Assembly (NCBI GenBank): GCA_902782665.1
Contig: CACZOA010000109.1
Location: forward strand, 84,899-148,898
DNA length: 64,000 nt
Direction: 5' to 3'
From: an uncultured Bacteroidales bacterium
GTDB taxonomy: Bacteria > Bacteroidota > Bacteroidia > Bacteroidales > Paludibacteraceae
Shown: piece after piece, positions 36,365 to 45,266 of the stretch
Position numbering within the stretch: position 1 is the stretch's first letter
Layout: each line of letters opens with the position of its first letter
Position numbers and translations under genes: made by a program
The notes under the pieces: model-generated
The model's input: the letters and a program-made list of their open reading frames with translations, nothing else
Database searches by the model: none
Told to the model about the DNA's origin: nothing

Positions 36365-37858
36365 TTATTTCAACTCCTTTGCCAAGTAACCGATCAATTC
36401 AGCACCTGTATAGTCGTTTCTAATCTTACTTCCCAAATCAGCAGTAAGGATCTTGACATCGTTTGTGATTTCGTTGTTGAACACCTTCAATGGCTTCGCA
36501 TCTGAAGATGTGATGAAAGCGAAATTGTTTTCAAGATTGTCATCACCCGACTCATTCTTTGGATCAAGAGCCAAGAACATGTAGCAATCCGCATCTGTAG
36601 AAATACCGTTGCAGAACTGAGATGGCAACTGATATTCAATAGTCAATTTCTTACCTAGGACAGATGAAGCCTTAGCTCCAGCAGGAAGGATCACGTTTAC
36701 ATTCACGTCAGCCAATATAGACTTCTCGTGGAAATGCTTTTTCTTGTATAAAGTGTAGACGACGTTGCAATCTGCCAAATTAACATCACCTGTACCATTG
36801 TTCACAATATCGTAAGTCAACTTACGGTTGCCATTAGCAAGTGCCTCATCAGCGATAACCTCAAGTTTCAAATCTATGCCTGTGATTCCTCTCGTCGCAG
36901 CGGCAGAACTTGAATATGCATCAACTTTATTGGATGCAGACCATACACCAAATGCGAAATTATTGACAAAGTGGTTGTAACCTACCCAAATATATCCATT
37001 GTCACCCCACTCAGTTGTTCCCCAAGAATTCTGTATACGGAACGCCTTTCTTGAATCATCATATCCGACGATCATCATTGCATGGTATGCATGTCCACCG
37101 TTGTATGAATCTGGATCATCACTTGTGATGGTAGCACTGCTGTTCCAACGCATGAATGATTCTCCAAGTTTTGCACCTACTACAAGAGGACCTTCGTTAA
37201 GTTTAGACTTCAAGTTTGCAACACTCATACCATAAGATCCACTGCCAGACAACTCACTTGTGTATGCCACCAAACGATAAGCACCTAGTTTATTGCTTGA
37301 GTTTCCAGTAGGAGTTGCACCATCACACGTCATTTTTTGACCCGTAAATGGTTTTGTACTCATCGTAGCCACACCCTTATCAATCATAACCTTGAAAGCA
37401 GGGTCAAAACTTGAACCTCCACACTTTGTTGAAGTAGCACTACTATAGTTAGATCTCATCAAATGCCAAAGGTCAATTGGCGAAGTCTGATAAGAAGCAT
37501 TACTCCTATAACTTGTATAATTTTTGTCAATATTGTTAAGTGTAGTCTTCAAGCCATAACCAGTAGCCCAAGCCACACATGTACCATAGGATCCCTGATT
37601 TCCTACAGCAGGAGCATATTTAGTCCAATCTTTAGATGAAGGAAGTCCAGAATCATCATTATCCACATCATCAGTTGGAATATCTTCCACATCCTCTTCG
37701 TTAAGAAGCAAACCCATACTGTCCAATAAAGTTGTTAATATATCAACCACAGCTTGAGTTGTTGCTTCATCACATGAAGTCATAGAAAACGGCATTGTGG
37801 CAATCGTGCCGCTAAGAAAAAGCTTGCCAACACGTCCACGTAGATTCCTTAAATTCAT
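36365..37858 (-). CDS. C1 (papain-like) cysteine peptidase lipoprotein
   Basis: The 497-residue protein has a lipoprotein signal with Cys29 (SMTSC), an acidic linker, and a papain-type catalytic domain. Q88 is the oxyanion residue in VGNQGSYGTCVAWA, C94 the nucleophile, H259 lies in YHAMMIVGYDD and N277 in NSWG. A C-terminal beta domain of about 180 residues (from ITGIDLKLEVIADE) looks like a CARDB/Ig-like adhesion or substrate-binding module. No propeptide of classical length is seen. It is probably an envelope-anchored protease. The pentapeptide-like lipoprotein gene lies 17 bp upstream, so the two form an operon. Confidence 0.88.
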   Translation of the reverse strand: MNLRNLRGRVGKLFLSGTIATMPFSMTSCDEATTQAVVDILTTLLDSMGLLLNEEDVEDIPTDDVDNDDSGLPSSKDWTKYAPAVGNQGSYGTCVAWATGYGLKTTLNNIDKNYTSYRSNASYQTSPIDLWHLMRSNYSSATSTKCGGSSFDPAFKVMIDKGVATMSTKPFTGQKMTCDGATPTGNSSNKLGAYRLVAYTSELSGSGSYGMSVANLKSKLNEGPLVVGAKLGESFMRWNSSATITSDDPDSYNGGHAYHAMMIVGYDDSRKAFRIQNSWGTTEWGDNGYIWVGYNHFVNNFAFGVWSASNKVDAYSSSAAATRGITGIDLKLEVIADEALANGNRKLTYDIVNNGTGDVNLADCNVVYTLYKKKHFHEKSILADVNVNVILPAGAKASSVLGKKLTIEYQLPSQFCNGISTDADCYMFLALDPKNESGDDNLENNFAFITSSDAKPLKVFNNEITNDVKILTADLGSKIRNDYTGAELIGYLAKELK

Positions 37859-37875
37859 ATTTTATACAATAATGG

Positions 37876-38973
37876 TTATTCTTTTACTTTTTGGATATTG
37901 ATTTTGTCAGGATCAATTTTTTCTTTGTCCTCAGCCACAGAAGAAGATTCATCCTTATTTTTATCTGCCAAGCGGAACACATGTCTTTCACTAGAGACAA
38001 ATCTATAGACGCTTTCTCCATTGACCACCTTCTCAATCTTTACATTAGACAAATCTGGAGCAAAGAAGAACAAAGCCTCATTCATGTCAATCGCATAAGT
38101 AGACGCATTTGAGAATCTACTTGGAGAACTGAACACACAATAATTTAGGATAATCTTACCCAAGATTTCAGCATGAGTCATAATAACAGGAGCCAAGAAC
38201 TTTGAGTAAGACAAATCAAAATCATGGTTGAACTTAGCATAGTTGAATAAAGCAGCTCCACGGATTGTCTGATTAGAGAATATCGCATCTCCTTCAAACG
38301 TTGTATTGTTCATCATCAATTCCGAACAAATCAACTTATGGAAATTAGCGTCACCCTTGAAAGTGGCATCCATAAATGAGATATTTCCATTAGAATAGCT
38401 TGACGTGAATGAGAAATTCTTCTCAGCAATGATCTCGTAAAAACGGTTGATACCACCACGTAGTTCCACCAAATCAAATTTTGCGCTTTCTCCAAAAGTA
38501 GACTTGCTGAAATCTATATTGTCAGCAACCATAACCTTGGTAAAATCAACTTCACCACGGAAATCACAGTCTGAGAATGTTACCGAACGACGGAAGTTGG
38601 CGCTACATGAGAACTTGTCCTTGAATTTAGATTTTCCAAGCACATTACCCATAAACAAGCAATGATTGAAATATATCGGAACCTCCACATCTACCTCAAC
38701 AGCAATACCAGAGGTGACTCTTGGCTCACCACACTGTGTGAAATCCAAGTCATCCCAAATCATACAGTTCATCAACTGAATAGGTTTGCCTTTCTTTATC
38801 ATTTTAATGATATCTGCGGCATGGTATTCTGTCATTGAACTTGAAGTCAATGACTCTGATTCTTTCGCCTCTGCAGTTGTAGAGCCTACTCTTCCACAAG
38901 AAACATTGAAAAAAGAGAAAAGCAATAAAATTACTATTTTTATGTAAATATGCGACTTTGTCATATACCTCAT
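37876..38973 (-). CDS. Pentapeptide-repeat-like lipoprotein
   Basis: The lipoprotein signal is HIYIKIVILLLFSFFNVSC. The body contains imperfect beta-helix repeats with pattern (D/N)F..(A/S/C).F, for example VDFTKVMVADNIDFSKSTF, ANFHKLICSELMMNNTTFEGDAIFSN and GAALFNYAKFNHDFDLSYSKF. They resemble degenerate pentapeptide repeats. The frame extends to a TTG at 38994, but that codon lies inside the -7 box TAACTTTG (38999-38992), so translation must start at ATG 38973 or ATG 38964. Both precede the signal peptide. Function is unknown. It is the first gene of a two-gene operon with the C1 peptidase. Confidence 0.8.
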   Translation of the reverse strand: MRYMTKSHIYIKIVILLLFSFFNVSCGRVGSTTAEAKESESLTSSSMTEYHAADIIKMIKKGKPIQLMNCMIWDDLDFTQCGEPRVTSGIAVEVDVEVPIYFNHCLFMGNVLGKSKFKDKFSCSANFRRSVTFSDCDFRGEVDFTKVMVADNIDFSKSTFGESAKFDLVELRGGINRFYEIIAEKNFSFTSSYSNGNISFMDATFKGDANFHKLICSELMMNNTTFEGDAIFSNQTIRGAALFNYAKFNHDFDLSYSKFLAPVIMTHAEILGKIILNYCVFSSPSRFSNASTYAIDMNEALFFFAPDLSNVKIEKVVNGESVYRFVSSERHVFRLADKNKDESSSVAEDKEKIDPDKINIQKVKE

Positions 38974-38991
38974 TTTTACTCTATTTAAAAG

Positions 38992-39024
38992 CAAAGTTAA
39001 CTATTTTTGAATACTAAAGGCAAA
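38992..39024 (-). promoter_or_regulatory. Promoter of the pentapeptide/C1-peptidase operon
   Basis: On the minus strand TTTG (39024-39021), 21 bp, TAACTTTG (38999-38992) matches the Bacteroidota -33/-7 promoter. It rules out the TTG at 38994 as start codon. Confidence 0.72.
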
Positions 39025-39149
39025 AATAGTACAAAAATAAAAACACATTTCACAAAAAAGGTCTATTTTTTTATGCAACCATAAAATCTTTATGGTATAT
39101 ATACATTTATCTCTGCTTCAGATCTATAATTATGCGCAACCGAACACAC

Positions 39150-39181
39150 AAAAAAAAGAGACGTGATCACTCACGTCTCTT
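39150..39181 (-). terminator. Intrinsic terminator of the FKBP cluster
   Basis: A perfect 11-bp stem AAGAGACGTGA / TCACGTCTCTT, followed on the minus strand by a T-run, lies 21 bp after the last FKBP gene. Confidence 0.92.
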
Positions 39182-39201
39182 ATTATAAAATATCTCTTTT
39201 A

Positions 39202-39942
39202 TTATCTACGAGGCATTCCTGGACGAACTGGTCTCTCTGGATCAACCTCTACAAGCTCAACTTCAAATGTGATACATGATGCTGGCGGAATAGATCCTGC
39301 CTCGCCATCACCGTAAGCCAAACGTGCTGGAATTGCAAGTTCTGCCTTACCACCTTCCTTCATCATCTTTATACCCTCAGCGAATCCTGGGATTACACCT
39401 TTAAGATTGAAGATAGCTGGTTCACCACGTTCAATTGAGCTGTCGAACACAGTTCCGTCGATCAACTTACCTGTATAGTTAACCTTTACATACGAAGAAT
39501 CAGTAGCCTGCTTTCCTGTACCCTCAACGATAGACTTAAAGTGCAATCCTGATGTTGTAACCTGAACACCCTCTTTTGACTTGTTAGCCTCCAAGAAAGT
39601 CTCCTCCTCAGCTCTGTTCTTCTTGATCTGAATGTCACGAACTTTAGTGACATACTCCTGCATTACGTTTCTTGCATCTTCAATAGACATAGGCAGGCTT
39701 TCAGCGTCTGCTGCCTTCATAGCCTCTGTGAAACCAGCGATTAGAGCATCCTTGTTGATTGTATCACCAGGGAATCTCTCCAAGTCGTGCTTAAATCCAT
39801 CTCCGACATTGATTCCAAGTGCATAAGAAACAGAGTCAACATCTGACTTCAAATTCTTTACCGACATCGTTGACTGCTTCTGGCATGATGTCGACGCTAG
39901 TAGTGTCAAAACAGACACTGCTGTCATTAATTGTTTTTTCAT
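39202..39942 (-). CDS. FKBP-type peptidylprolyl isomerase, lipoprotein
   Basis: The 246-residue protein has lipobox LASTSC, an FkpA/Mip-like N-terminal dimerisation domain (DSVSYALGINVGDGFKHDLERFPG) and a C-terminal FKBP domain. The FKBP domain shows VKVNYTGKLIDGTVFDSSIERGEPAIFNLKGVIPGFAEGI and SCITFEVELVEV. It accelerates prolyl isomerisation of envelope proteins. It is the last of three tandem FKBP genes transcribed leftwards, 29 bp after the second. The C-terminal tail is Arg/Pro-rich (PERPVRPGMPRR). Confidence 0.92.
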   Translation of the reverse strand: MKKQLMTAVSVLTLLASTSCQKQSTMSVKNLKSDVDSVSYALGINVGDGFKHDLERFPGDTINKDALIAGFTEAMKAADAESLPMSIEDARNVMQEYVTKVRDIQIKKNRAEEETFLEANKSKEGVQVTTSGLHFKSIVEGTGKQATDSSYVKVNYTGKLIDGTVFDSSIERGEPAIFNLKGVIPGFAEGIKMMKEGGKAELAIPARLAYGDGEAGSIPPASCITFEVELVEVDPERPVRPGMPRR

Positions 39943-39971
39943 TATTATTGCTATTTTTCTTTTCTTTCAAA

Positions 39972-40718
39972 TCACATTGTACGCTGATAAGGCTTGAACT
40001 GGAACTTGGCTGAGCTACGAGTCTGTGCCTTCTCGATACCAAGAAGTTCCACATCGAAAACCAAGATTGAATTTGGTTTGATTTTACCTGTAGCACGATT
40101 GCCATAAGCAAGTTCTGAAGGAATAAACAATTTATATTTGCTTCCCACAGACATCAACTGAATACCCTCTGTCCAACCTGGAATGACCTTGTTTAGTTCA
40201 AATGAGATTGGAGACGTAGAGCTATCGAATATAGTTCCGTCTGTCAATGTACCTGTATAAGTAACTGTCACCTTATCAGTTGCCTTAGGCTTATCTCCAG
40301 CACCTTCAGTGATAACCTGATACTGCAAACCGGAAGCAGTTTCCTTAACTCCAGCCTTCGTTTTGTTGTTTGCCAACCAAATCTTGTTGGCTGCCAAATC
40401 CTTCATTGCCTTCTCCTGCTCTGCTCTTTGCATCACTGTCATGACGACATTGCCAGCATCTGAGGCTTTGATCTTCAGGCTTGCTGTATCCTTATTAAGA
40501 GTATATTTAAGAGCCTCACAAAATGCTGACGTGTTGATATTATCAATAGGAAGCTGTTTGAACTGCTCCTGAAGGCTCATACCAATATTGATACCAAGTG
40601 CATAGCTGACTGAATCTATTGAATTTGCCAACGCACCAGCATCTTTTTTCGATCCCTTCGCGGAAGAGGATCCTATTGCAAGCGATAATGACATTATCGT
40701 CAAGAATAATTTTTTCAT
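39972..40718 (-). CDS. FKBP-type peptidylprolyl isomerase, exported
   Basis: The 248-residue protein has a cleavable signal (MSLSLAIGSSSA), the N-terminal dimerisation domain (DSVSYALGINIGMSLQEQFKQLP) and a C-terminal FKBP domain (VTVTYTGTLTDGTIFDSS...FELNKVIPGWTEGIQLM). It has no lipobox, so it should be soluble in the periplasm, unlike its downstream neighbour. It lies 8 bp after the first FKBP gene. Confidence 0.92.
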   Translation of the reverse strand: MKKLFLTIMSLSLAIGSSSAKGSKKDAGALANSIDSVSYALGINIGMSLQEQFKQLPIDNINTSAFCEALKYTLNKDTASLKIKASDAGNVVMTVMQRAEQEKAMKDLAANKIWLANNKTKAGVKETASGLQYQVITEGAGDKPKATDKVTVTYTGTLTDGTIFDSSTSPISFELNKVIPGWTEGIQLMSVGSKYKLFIPSELAYGNRATGKIKPNSILVFDVELLGIEKAQTRSSAKFQFKPYQRTM

Positions 40719-40726
40719 AATTTTAT

Positions 40727-41311
40727 TTATTTTATGCCCAACAACTCTACATCAAAGACCAATGTAGAATTTGGCTCGATTGTTTCTCCAGCACCATATT
40801 CTCCGTAAGCCAACTCAGACGGGATGTAAAGCTGCCACTTTGAACCGACAGGCATCATCTGCAACGCCTCAACCCATCCTGGAATAACTCCATTTACAGG
40901 GAACTGAGCAGACTGACCTCTTCTGTAGCTACTGTCGAATACAGTACCGTTGATCAAACGACCCTCATAGTGGCAGTCTACTGTATCTGTAGCCTTTGGC
41001 TTAGATCCTGTTCCTGCAACTAATACTTTATATTGAAGTCCGCTTGCCGTCGTCTGAACTCCTTCTTTTGACTTATTCTGTGCTAAAAACTCCTCACCAG
41101 CCTTCTTGTTCTTCGACATAACCTCTGTCTTCTGCTTTGCAAAAAACTCATTGATTGCATTCTGAGCCTCTTCAGGTGTCATCTGCATTTTTTCGCCATT
41201 GAAAACAGATTTGATTGCACTAGCAAAATCATCAACATTAATACAATCCAAACCACTCTGCTTCATATTTGAAGCCATAGACATGCCAAGTGCATAACTC
41301 AATTTATCCAT
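40727..41311 (-). CDS. FKBP-type peptidylprolyl isomerase, no signal peptide
   Basis: The 194-residue protein starts MDKLSYALGMSMASNMKQ, directly with the dimerisation domain. The FKBP domain shows DTVDCHYEGRLINGTVFDSSYRRGQSAQFPVNGVIPGWVEAL. The absence of a signal peptide predicts a cytoplasmic enzyme. The open frame continues to a TTG at 41341, but that codon overlaps the -7 box TACTTTTG (41346-41339), so ATG 41311 is the start. It is the first gene of the three-gene FKBP operon, divergent from typA. Confidence 0.9.
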   Translation of the reverse strand: MDKLSYALGMSMASNMKQSGLDCINVDDFASAIKSVFNGEKMQMTPEEAQNAINEFFAKQKTEVMSKNKKAGEEFLAQNKSKEGVQTTASGLQYKVLVAGTGSKPKATDTVDCHYEGRLINGTVFDSSYRRGQSAQFPVNGVIPGWVEALQMMPVGSKWQLYIPSELAYGEYGAGETIEPNSTLVFDVELLGIK

Positions 41312-41338
41312 AGTATATTTACTTTCATTAAATTTGGA

Positions 41339-41346
41339 CAAAAGTA
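41339..41346 (-). promoter_or_regulatory. -7 element of the FKBP operon
   Basis: TACTTTTG on the minus strand fits TAnnTTTG and lies 28 bp before the ATG at 41311. Confidence 0.55.
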
Positions 41347-41439
41347 CTTAATAATTTTTGTATTCACATAACTCAAAACACAATAAACACACCCATTTTT
41401 GATTTTTGTTGTTATAAAACATAAATAATCGGCATTTTG

Positions 41440-41471
41440 TTTGCGTAAAAATGTCGTTTACACTAATTTTG
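41440..41471 (+). promoter_or_regulatory. Promoter of typA
   Basis: TTTG at 41440-41443, 20 bp, then TAATTTTG at 41464-41471. This is one of the best -33/-7 matches in the window and places the start of translation at ATG 41493 and not at the earlier in-frame ATG 41451. Confidence 0.72.
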
Positions 41472-41492
41472 CACCAAATTTATAAATTAAGT

Positions 41493-43295
41493 ATGCAAAA
41501 GATAAGAAATGTGGCAATCATTGCCCACGTTGACCACGGTAAGACAACACTAGTAGACAAGATGCTCCTTGCAGGACAGCTTTTCTCTGATCGCGAGAAA
41601 CCGACTGAATTGATTTTGGACAACAATGACCTTGAAAGAGAGCGTGGAATAACGATTGTATCTAAGAATGTATCAATCCGTTACAAAGGATATAAGATTA
41701 ATATCATCGACACTCCAGGGCACTCCGATTTTGGTGGTGAGGTTGAACGTGTGCTTAACATGGCTGATGGCGTGCTTCTTCTTGTCGACGCGTTTGAAGG
41801 TCCAATGCCTCAGACTCGTTTCGTGCTACAGAAGGCTATCGAAATCGGTTTGAAGCCTATCGTTGTCATCAACAAGGTTGACAAGCCAAACTGCCGTCCT
41901 GAGGAGGTTCAGGAAGAGGTGTTCGACCTAATGTTCAATCTTGACGCTACTGAAGAGCAGCTAGACTTCCCTACTATCTATGGTTCTGCAAAGAACAACT
42001 GGATGAGTACTGACTGGAAGGCTCCAAGAGTAGACGATATCACTCCAGTGCTTGACGCTATCATCGAGCACATCCCAGAGCCCCATTATAATGAAGGTGC
42101 AACTCAGATGTTGATCACATCTCTTGACTACTCTTCATTCGTAGGCCGTATCGCTATCGGACGTATCCACAGAGGTAAGATCCGTGAGGGTCAGGACATA
42201 GCTCTTGTAAAGAGAGACGGTTCTATCCAGAAAAACAGAATCAAAGAGTTAAGAGTATTCGAAGGATTCTCTCAGTCAAAAGTATATGAGGCAGAGTGTG
42301 GTGAGATCGTAGCCGTTATCGGTGTTGAGAATTTCGAGATCGGTGATTCTATCTGTGATTTCGAGAATCCAGAGCCACTTCCACCAATCGCTATCGATGA
42401 GCCAACAATGAGTATGGTGTTCACAATCAACGACTCTCCATTCTTCGGTAAGGATGGTAAGTTTGTAACGTCTCGCCATATCAACGACCGTTTGATCAAA
42501 GAGCTTGACCGCAACCTAGCTCTTCGCGTAAAGAAGTCTGAGACAGAAGACGTATGGACAGTGTTCGGTCGTGGTGTGCTTCACTTGTCAGTGCTTATCG
42601 AGACAATGCGTCGTGAAGGTTACGAGCTACAGGTTGGTCAGCCACAGGTTATTTTCAAGGAGATCGGCGGAAAGAAATGTGAGCCTATCGAGGAGTTGAC
42701 AATCAACACTCCAGACGAGGTCAGCGGAAAGGTGATTGAGATGGTTTCTGTCCGTAAAGGAGAGATGGTTTCAATGGAGAAGAAGGGCGACCGTGTTCAT
42801 TTGGTATTCCAGATTCCTTCTCGTGGCATCATCGGTCTACGTACAAATGTACTTACTGCTACAGCTGGTGAGGCTATCATGGCACACAGATTCCTTGAGT
42901 ATCAGCCATACAAAGGTGAGATTGAGAAGAGAACTAATGGTTCAATGATCGCTATGGAAAGCGGTACAGCATTCGCATACGCAATCGACAAGCTTCAGGA
43001 TCGTGGAAAGTTCTTTATCTTCCCTCAGGATGAAGTATATGCAGGCCAAGTAGTCGGAGAGCACAGCAAAGACAACGACTTGGTTGTCAATGTGACAAAG
43101 GCTAAGCAGCTTACAAACATGCGTTCTAAGAGTTCAGACGAAAAGGCTAAGATCATTCCTCCAGTAGTATTCTCACTTGAGGAGGCTCTTGAGTACATCA
43201 AGGAAGATGAGTATGTAGAGGTTACACCAAACCACATGCGTCTTCGTAAGATCATCCTTGACGAGACAGAACGTAAAAAAGCAAACAAGCAGTAA
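41493..43295 (+). CDS. typA: Ribosome-associated GTPase TypA/BipA
   Basis: The 600-residue translational GTPase has G1 AHVDHGKTT, switch region [15 protein letters not shown]3 DTPGHSDF, G4 NKVDK and G5 GSAKN, then EF-G-like domains II, III and V and the BipA-specific C-terminus ([31 protein letters not shown]-type region). It acts on the ribosome in 50S assembly and stress adaptation. An in-frame ATG 14 codons upstream would add MSFTLILHQIYKLS, but the promoter lies between the two ATGs, so 41493 is chosen. Confidence 0.96.
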   Translation: MQKIRNVAIIAHVDHGKTTLVDKMLLAGQLFSDREKPTELILDNNDLERERGITIVSKNVSIRYKGYKINIIDTPGHSDFGGEVERVLNMADGVLLLVDAFEGPMPQTRFVLQKAIEIGLKPIVVINKVDKPNCRPEEVQEEVFDLMFNLDATEEQLDFPTIYGSAKNNWMSTDWKAPRVDDITPVLDAIIEHIPEPHYNEGATQMLITSLDYSSFVGRIAIGRIHRGKIREGQDIALVKRDGSIQKNRIKELRVFEGFSQSKVYEAECGEIVAVIGVENFEIGDSICDFENPEPLPPIAIDEPTMSMVFTINDSPFFGKDGKFVTSRHINDRLIKELDRNLALRVKKSETEDVWTVFGRGVLHLSVLIETMRREGYELQVGQPQVIFKEIGGKKCEPIEELTINTPDEVSGKVIEMVSVRKGEMVSMEKKGDRVHLVFQIPSRGIIGLRTNVLTATAGEAIMAHRFLEYQPYKGEIEKRTNGSMIAMESGTAFAYAIDKLQDRGKFFIFPQDEVYAGQVVGEHSKDNDLVVNVTKAKQLTNMRSKSSDEKAKIIPPVVFSLEEALEYIKEDEYVEVTPNHMRLRKIILDETERKKANKQ

Positions 43296-43306
43296 TTCAT
43301 TGGCAT

Positions 43307-43332
43307 GTAGAGACGCACGGACGTGTCGTTTC
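43307..43332 (+). repeat. GTAG-headed palindrome, family c, degenerate
   Basis: GTAG then AGACGCACG with an imperfect complementary arm, 12 bp after typA. It shares its first 12 bases with the copy at 35017. Confidence 0.6.
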
Positions 43333-43365
43333 TAACAACATGAATTTAGAGTTTAGAAATAATGG

Positions 43366-43398
43366 AAAGACGGGAGTTTTCACTTCCGTCTTTTTTTC
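43366..43398 (+). terminator. Intrinsic terminator after typA
   Basis: Stem AAGACGG.AGT / ACT.CCGTCTT is followed by a run of Ts. Confidence 0.9.
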
Positions 43399-43491
43399 TT
43401 CTGCAAATTAACAAAGATTAACTTAAGAATTTTCTCAATTGGGACATGAAACAAGTAACTTTGTCATCAGAAAACAAAATATTCCGTTATT

Positions 43492-44238
43492 ATGAAACCT
43501 TATTTATTACTGTTAGCAATTTCGTTTTCTATGGTTGCGTCGGCAAAAAAACAAGTATGTCTTTATACCAATGAGGGCAAAGAGATATGTTACGATGCGG
43601 AGAAGATAGACAGCATCTTTTTCTTTGAAGATTCGCCTGGCATGCTAAATTTTCATGAATACGTTGATTTGGAATTACCATCTGGAAACAAATGGGCGAC
43701 TACTAACATCGGAGCAAAATCACCTGAAGAGTTTGGTGATTACTTTTTCTGGGGTGGAACAAAAGGACAAAAAGTATTCTCTCAAAGTACGACTTTGACT
43801 TACGATCTTGAACTTGAAGAAATGATCGAAAAAGGATACTGTGATAAAGATGGCATTTTGACAAAAGAATATGATGCTGCAAACTGTAATTGGGGCGATG
43901 GGTGGAGAATGCCTACAATTGAAGATTTCGAAGAGTTAATCCAATACACCACCCGAAAGAAAACGGAAATAAATGGTATAGTTGGAATAATGTATACATC
44001 CAAGAATAACGGCAATAGTATATTCTTTCCATATGCAGGATCTTACAATTCAGATTTTCTTATACAAGATGGAGTCTACGGAACTTATTGGAGTTCCAGC
44101 TATGATAAAATCAGTGTAGAAGATCTTTTTTATGAATACAAAGGAAAAATCCTTTATTCAAGTGGAGGATTTGTCTCAAACGAGTACAGATATAGAGGTC
44201 TACCAATCCGTCCTGTCACATCTTATGAAAAAGAATAA
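43492..44238 (+). CDS. Exported DUF1566/FISUMP-like protein, paralogue 1
   Basis: The 248-residue protein has signal peptide LLLAISFSMVASA and the recurrent Bacteroidales pattern: VDLELPSGNKWATTNIGAKSPEEFGDYFFWGG, then ANCNWGDGWRMPTIEDFEELI, then TYWSSS and YRGLPIRPV. The pattern 'W..A..N..G..WR.P...E...L' defines C-type-lectin-like exported domains found in large lipoprotein/adhesin families. The role is unknown. A -7 box TAACTTTG lies at 43456-43463. It is followed after 77 bp by a paralogue. Confidence 0.75.
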   Translation: MKPYLLLLAISFSMVASAKKQVCLYTNEGKEICYDAEKIDSIFFFEDSPGMLNFHEYVDLELPSGNKWATTNIGAKSPEEFGDYFFWGGTKGQKVFSQSTTLTYDLELEEMIEKGYCDKDGILTKEYDAANCNWGDGWRMPTIEDFEELIQYTTRKKTEINGIVGIMYTSKNNGNSIFFPYAGSYNSDFLIQDGVYGTYWSSSYDKISVEDLFYEYKGKILYSSGGFVSNEYRYRGLPIRPVTSYEKE

Positions 44239-44315
44239 TGGACTTTAACGACCCGTACGCAGGCAAAATAGACTTGCATTAAACAATTATGTTTATTTTT
44301 CAAACGGATTTAACT

Positions 44316-45071
44316 ATGAAAAAAACAATAATCATAACGTTATCACTTTTGTTGTCTTTTGTCACAATGGCTCAAAAGAAAGTCGCTATCGTAATGAAAA
44401 ATGGCGACGTCGCAATCAACAAACAGGAACTGATTGATAGCATTAAAATAGTTGACGATGGAAAGAATCCGACAATTGGCGGTCATGAATTTGTTGATTT
44501 GGGTCTTCCAAGTGGTCTTAAATGGGCAAAAATGAACATCGGATCAACATCGATTTCTGATGCTGGAGCATTTATCTCTTGGGGAGAAACAGAGGAAAAA
44601 GAAATATATACATCCCAAAGCTATATAGCTCCAGGATCGAAAACGGAGACACAGTTGGAAGAGTTGGGAATCATAGAAAATAGGGTTTTAACCCAAGATC
44701 ATGATGCCGCATACGTTGTGTGGGGAGAAAAGTGGAGGATGCCAACGGAAAATGATTTCAGAGAACTATTGAAAAGCACCACTGCTGAATGGACAGAAGA
44801 ATTTGGAATTCCTGGATTTAAACTGACTGCTAAAAATGGAAATTTCATTTTCTTCCCGCTAAACGGCCATAAAGCCAATGAGTTTAAAATAAACAGAGAT
44901 TATCCATACGGCAGATATTGGACAGCAAATTGGACTGATGGATATGGAGAATCTACTTCCACTTCGTATGAAATTTCGGAAAAATATGGATTTGACAAAA
45001 CTATAGATAACAGATTTAATGGATTGTGCATCCGTCCAGTATCAAAAGCAGATCCAGACCCAGAGGAATAA
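44316..45071 (+). CDS. Exported DUF1566/FISUMP-like protein, paralogue 2
   Basis: The 251-residue protein has signal LSLLLSFVTMAQKK and the same layout as the preceding gene: VDLGLPSGLKWAKMNIGSTSISDAGAFISWGE, AYVVWGEKWRMPTENDFRELL, RYWTANW and FNGLCIRPVSK. Both open with KKVAIVMKNGDV/KKQVCLYTNEGKEI followed by a D-S-I motif, so they are tandem duplicates. An in-frame ATG at 44289 would place nine extra residues ahead of the signal peptide; the ATG at 44316 is preferred. No promoter is evident in the 77-bp gap, so co-transcription is likely. Confidence 0.75.
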   Translation: MKKTIIITLSLLLSFVTMAQKKVAIVMKNGDVAINKQELIDSIKIVDDGKNPTIGGHEFVDLGLPSGLKWAKMNIGSTSISDAGAFISWGETEEKEIYTSQSYIAPGSKTETQLEELGIIENRVLTQDHDAAYVVWGEKWRMPTENDFRELLKSTTAEWTEEFGIPGFKLTAKNGNFIFFPLNGHKANEFKINRDYPYGRYWTANWTDGYGESTSTSYEISEKYGFDKTIDNRFNGLCIRPVSKADPDPEE

Positions 45072-45266
45072 TTGTTATATTCTGATTGAGGAATTTTATG
45101 TTCCTGTCTTTTTTAAGAATGGTTTTGCACTACCATAACTTAACTCGTGCCGTAAGTTTCAAAGGAGAGCAGGACTACCTCAATGCGGTCACACGAATTA
45201 AGTATCGACTTTATTAATGAATTGTCGTAAAAGAATATTATTTTTGTTGAATCTAATCAAAACGAC

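Noticed and set aside
38974-38994. TTG at 38994 as start of the pentapeptide-like lipoprotein
   Set aside because: It overlaps the -7 box on the same strand; two ATGs downstream precede a complete lipoprotein signal.
41451-41492. Earlier ATG for typA
   Set aside because: The -7 element TAATTTTG lies between it and ATG 41493, so it would not be in the transcript.
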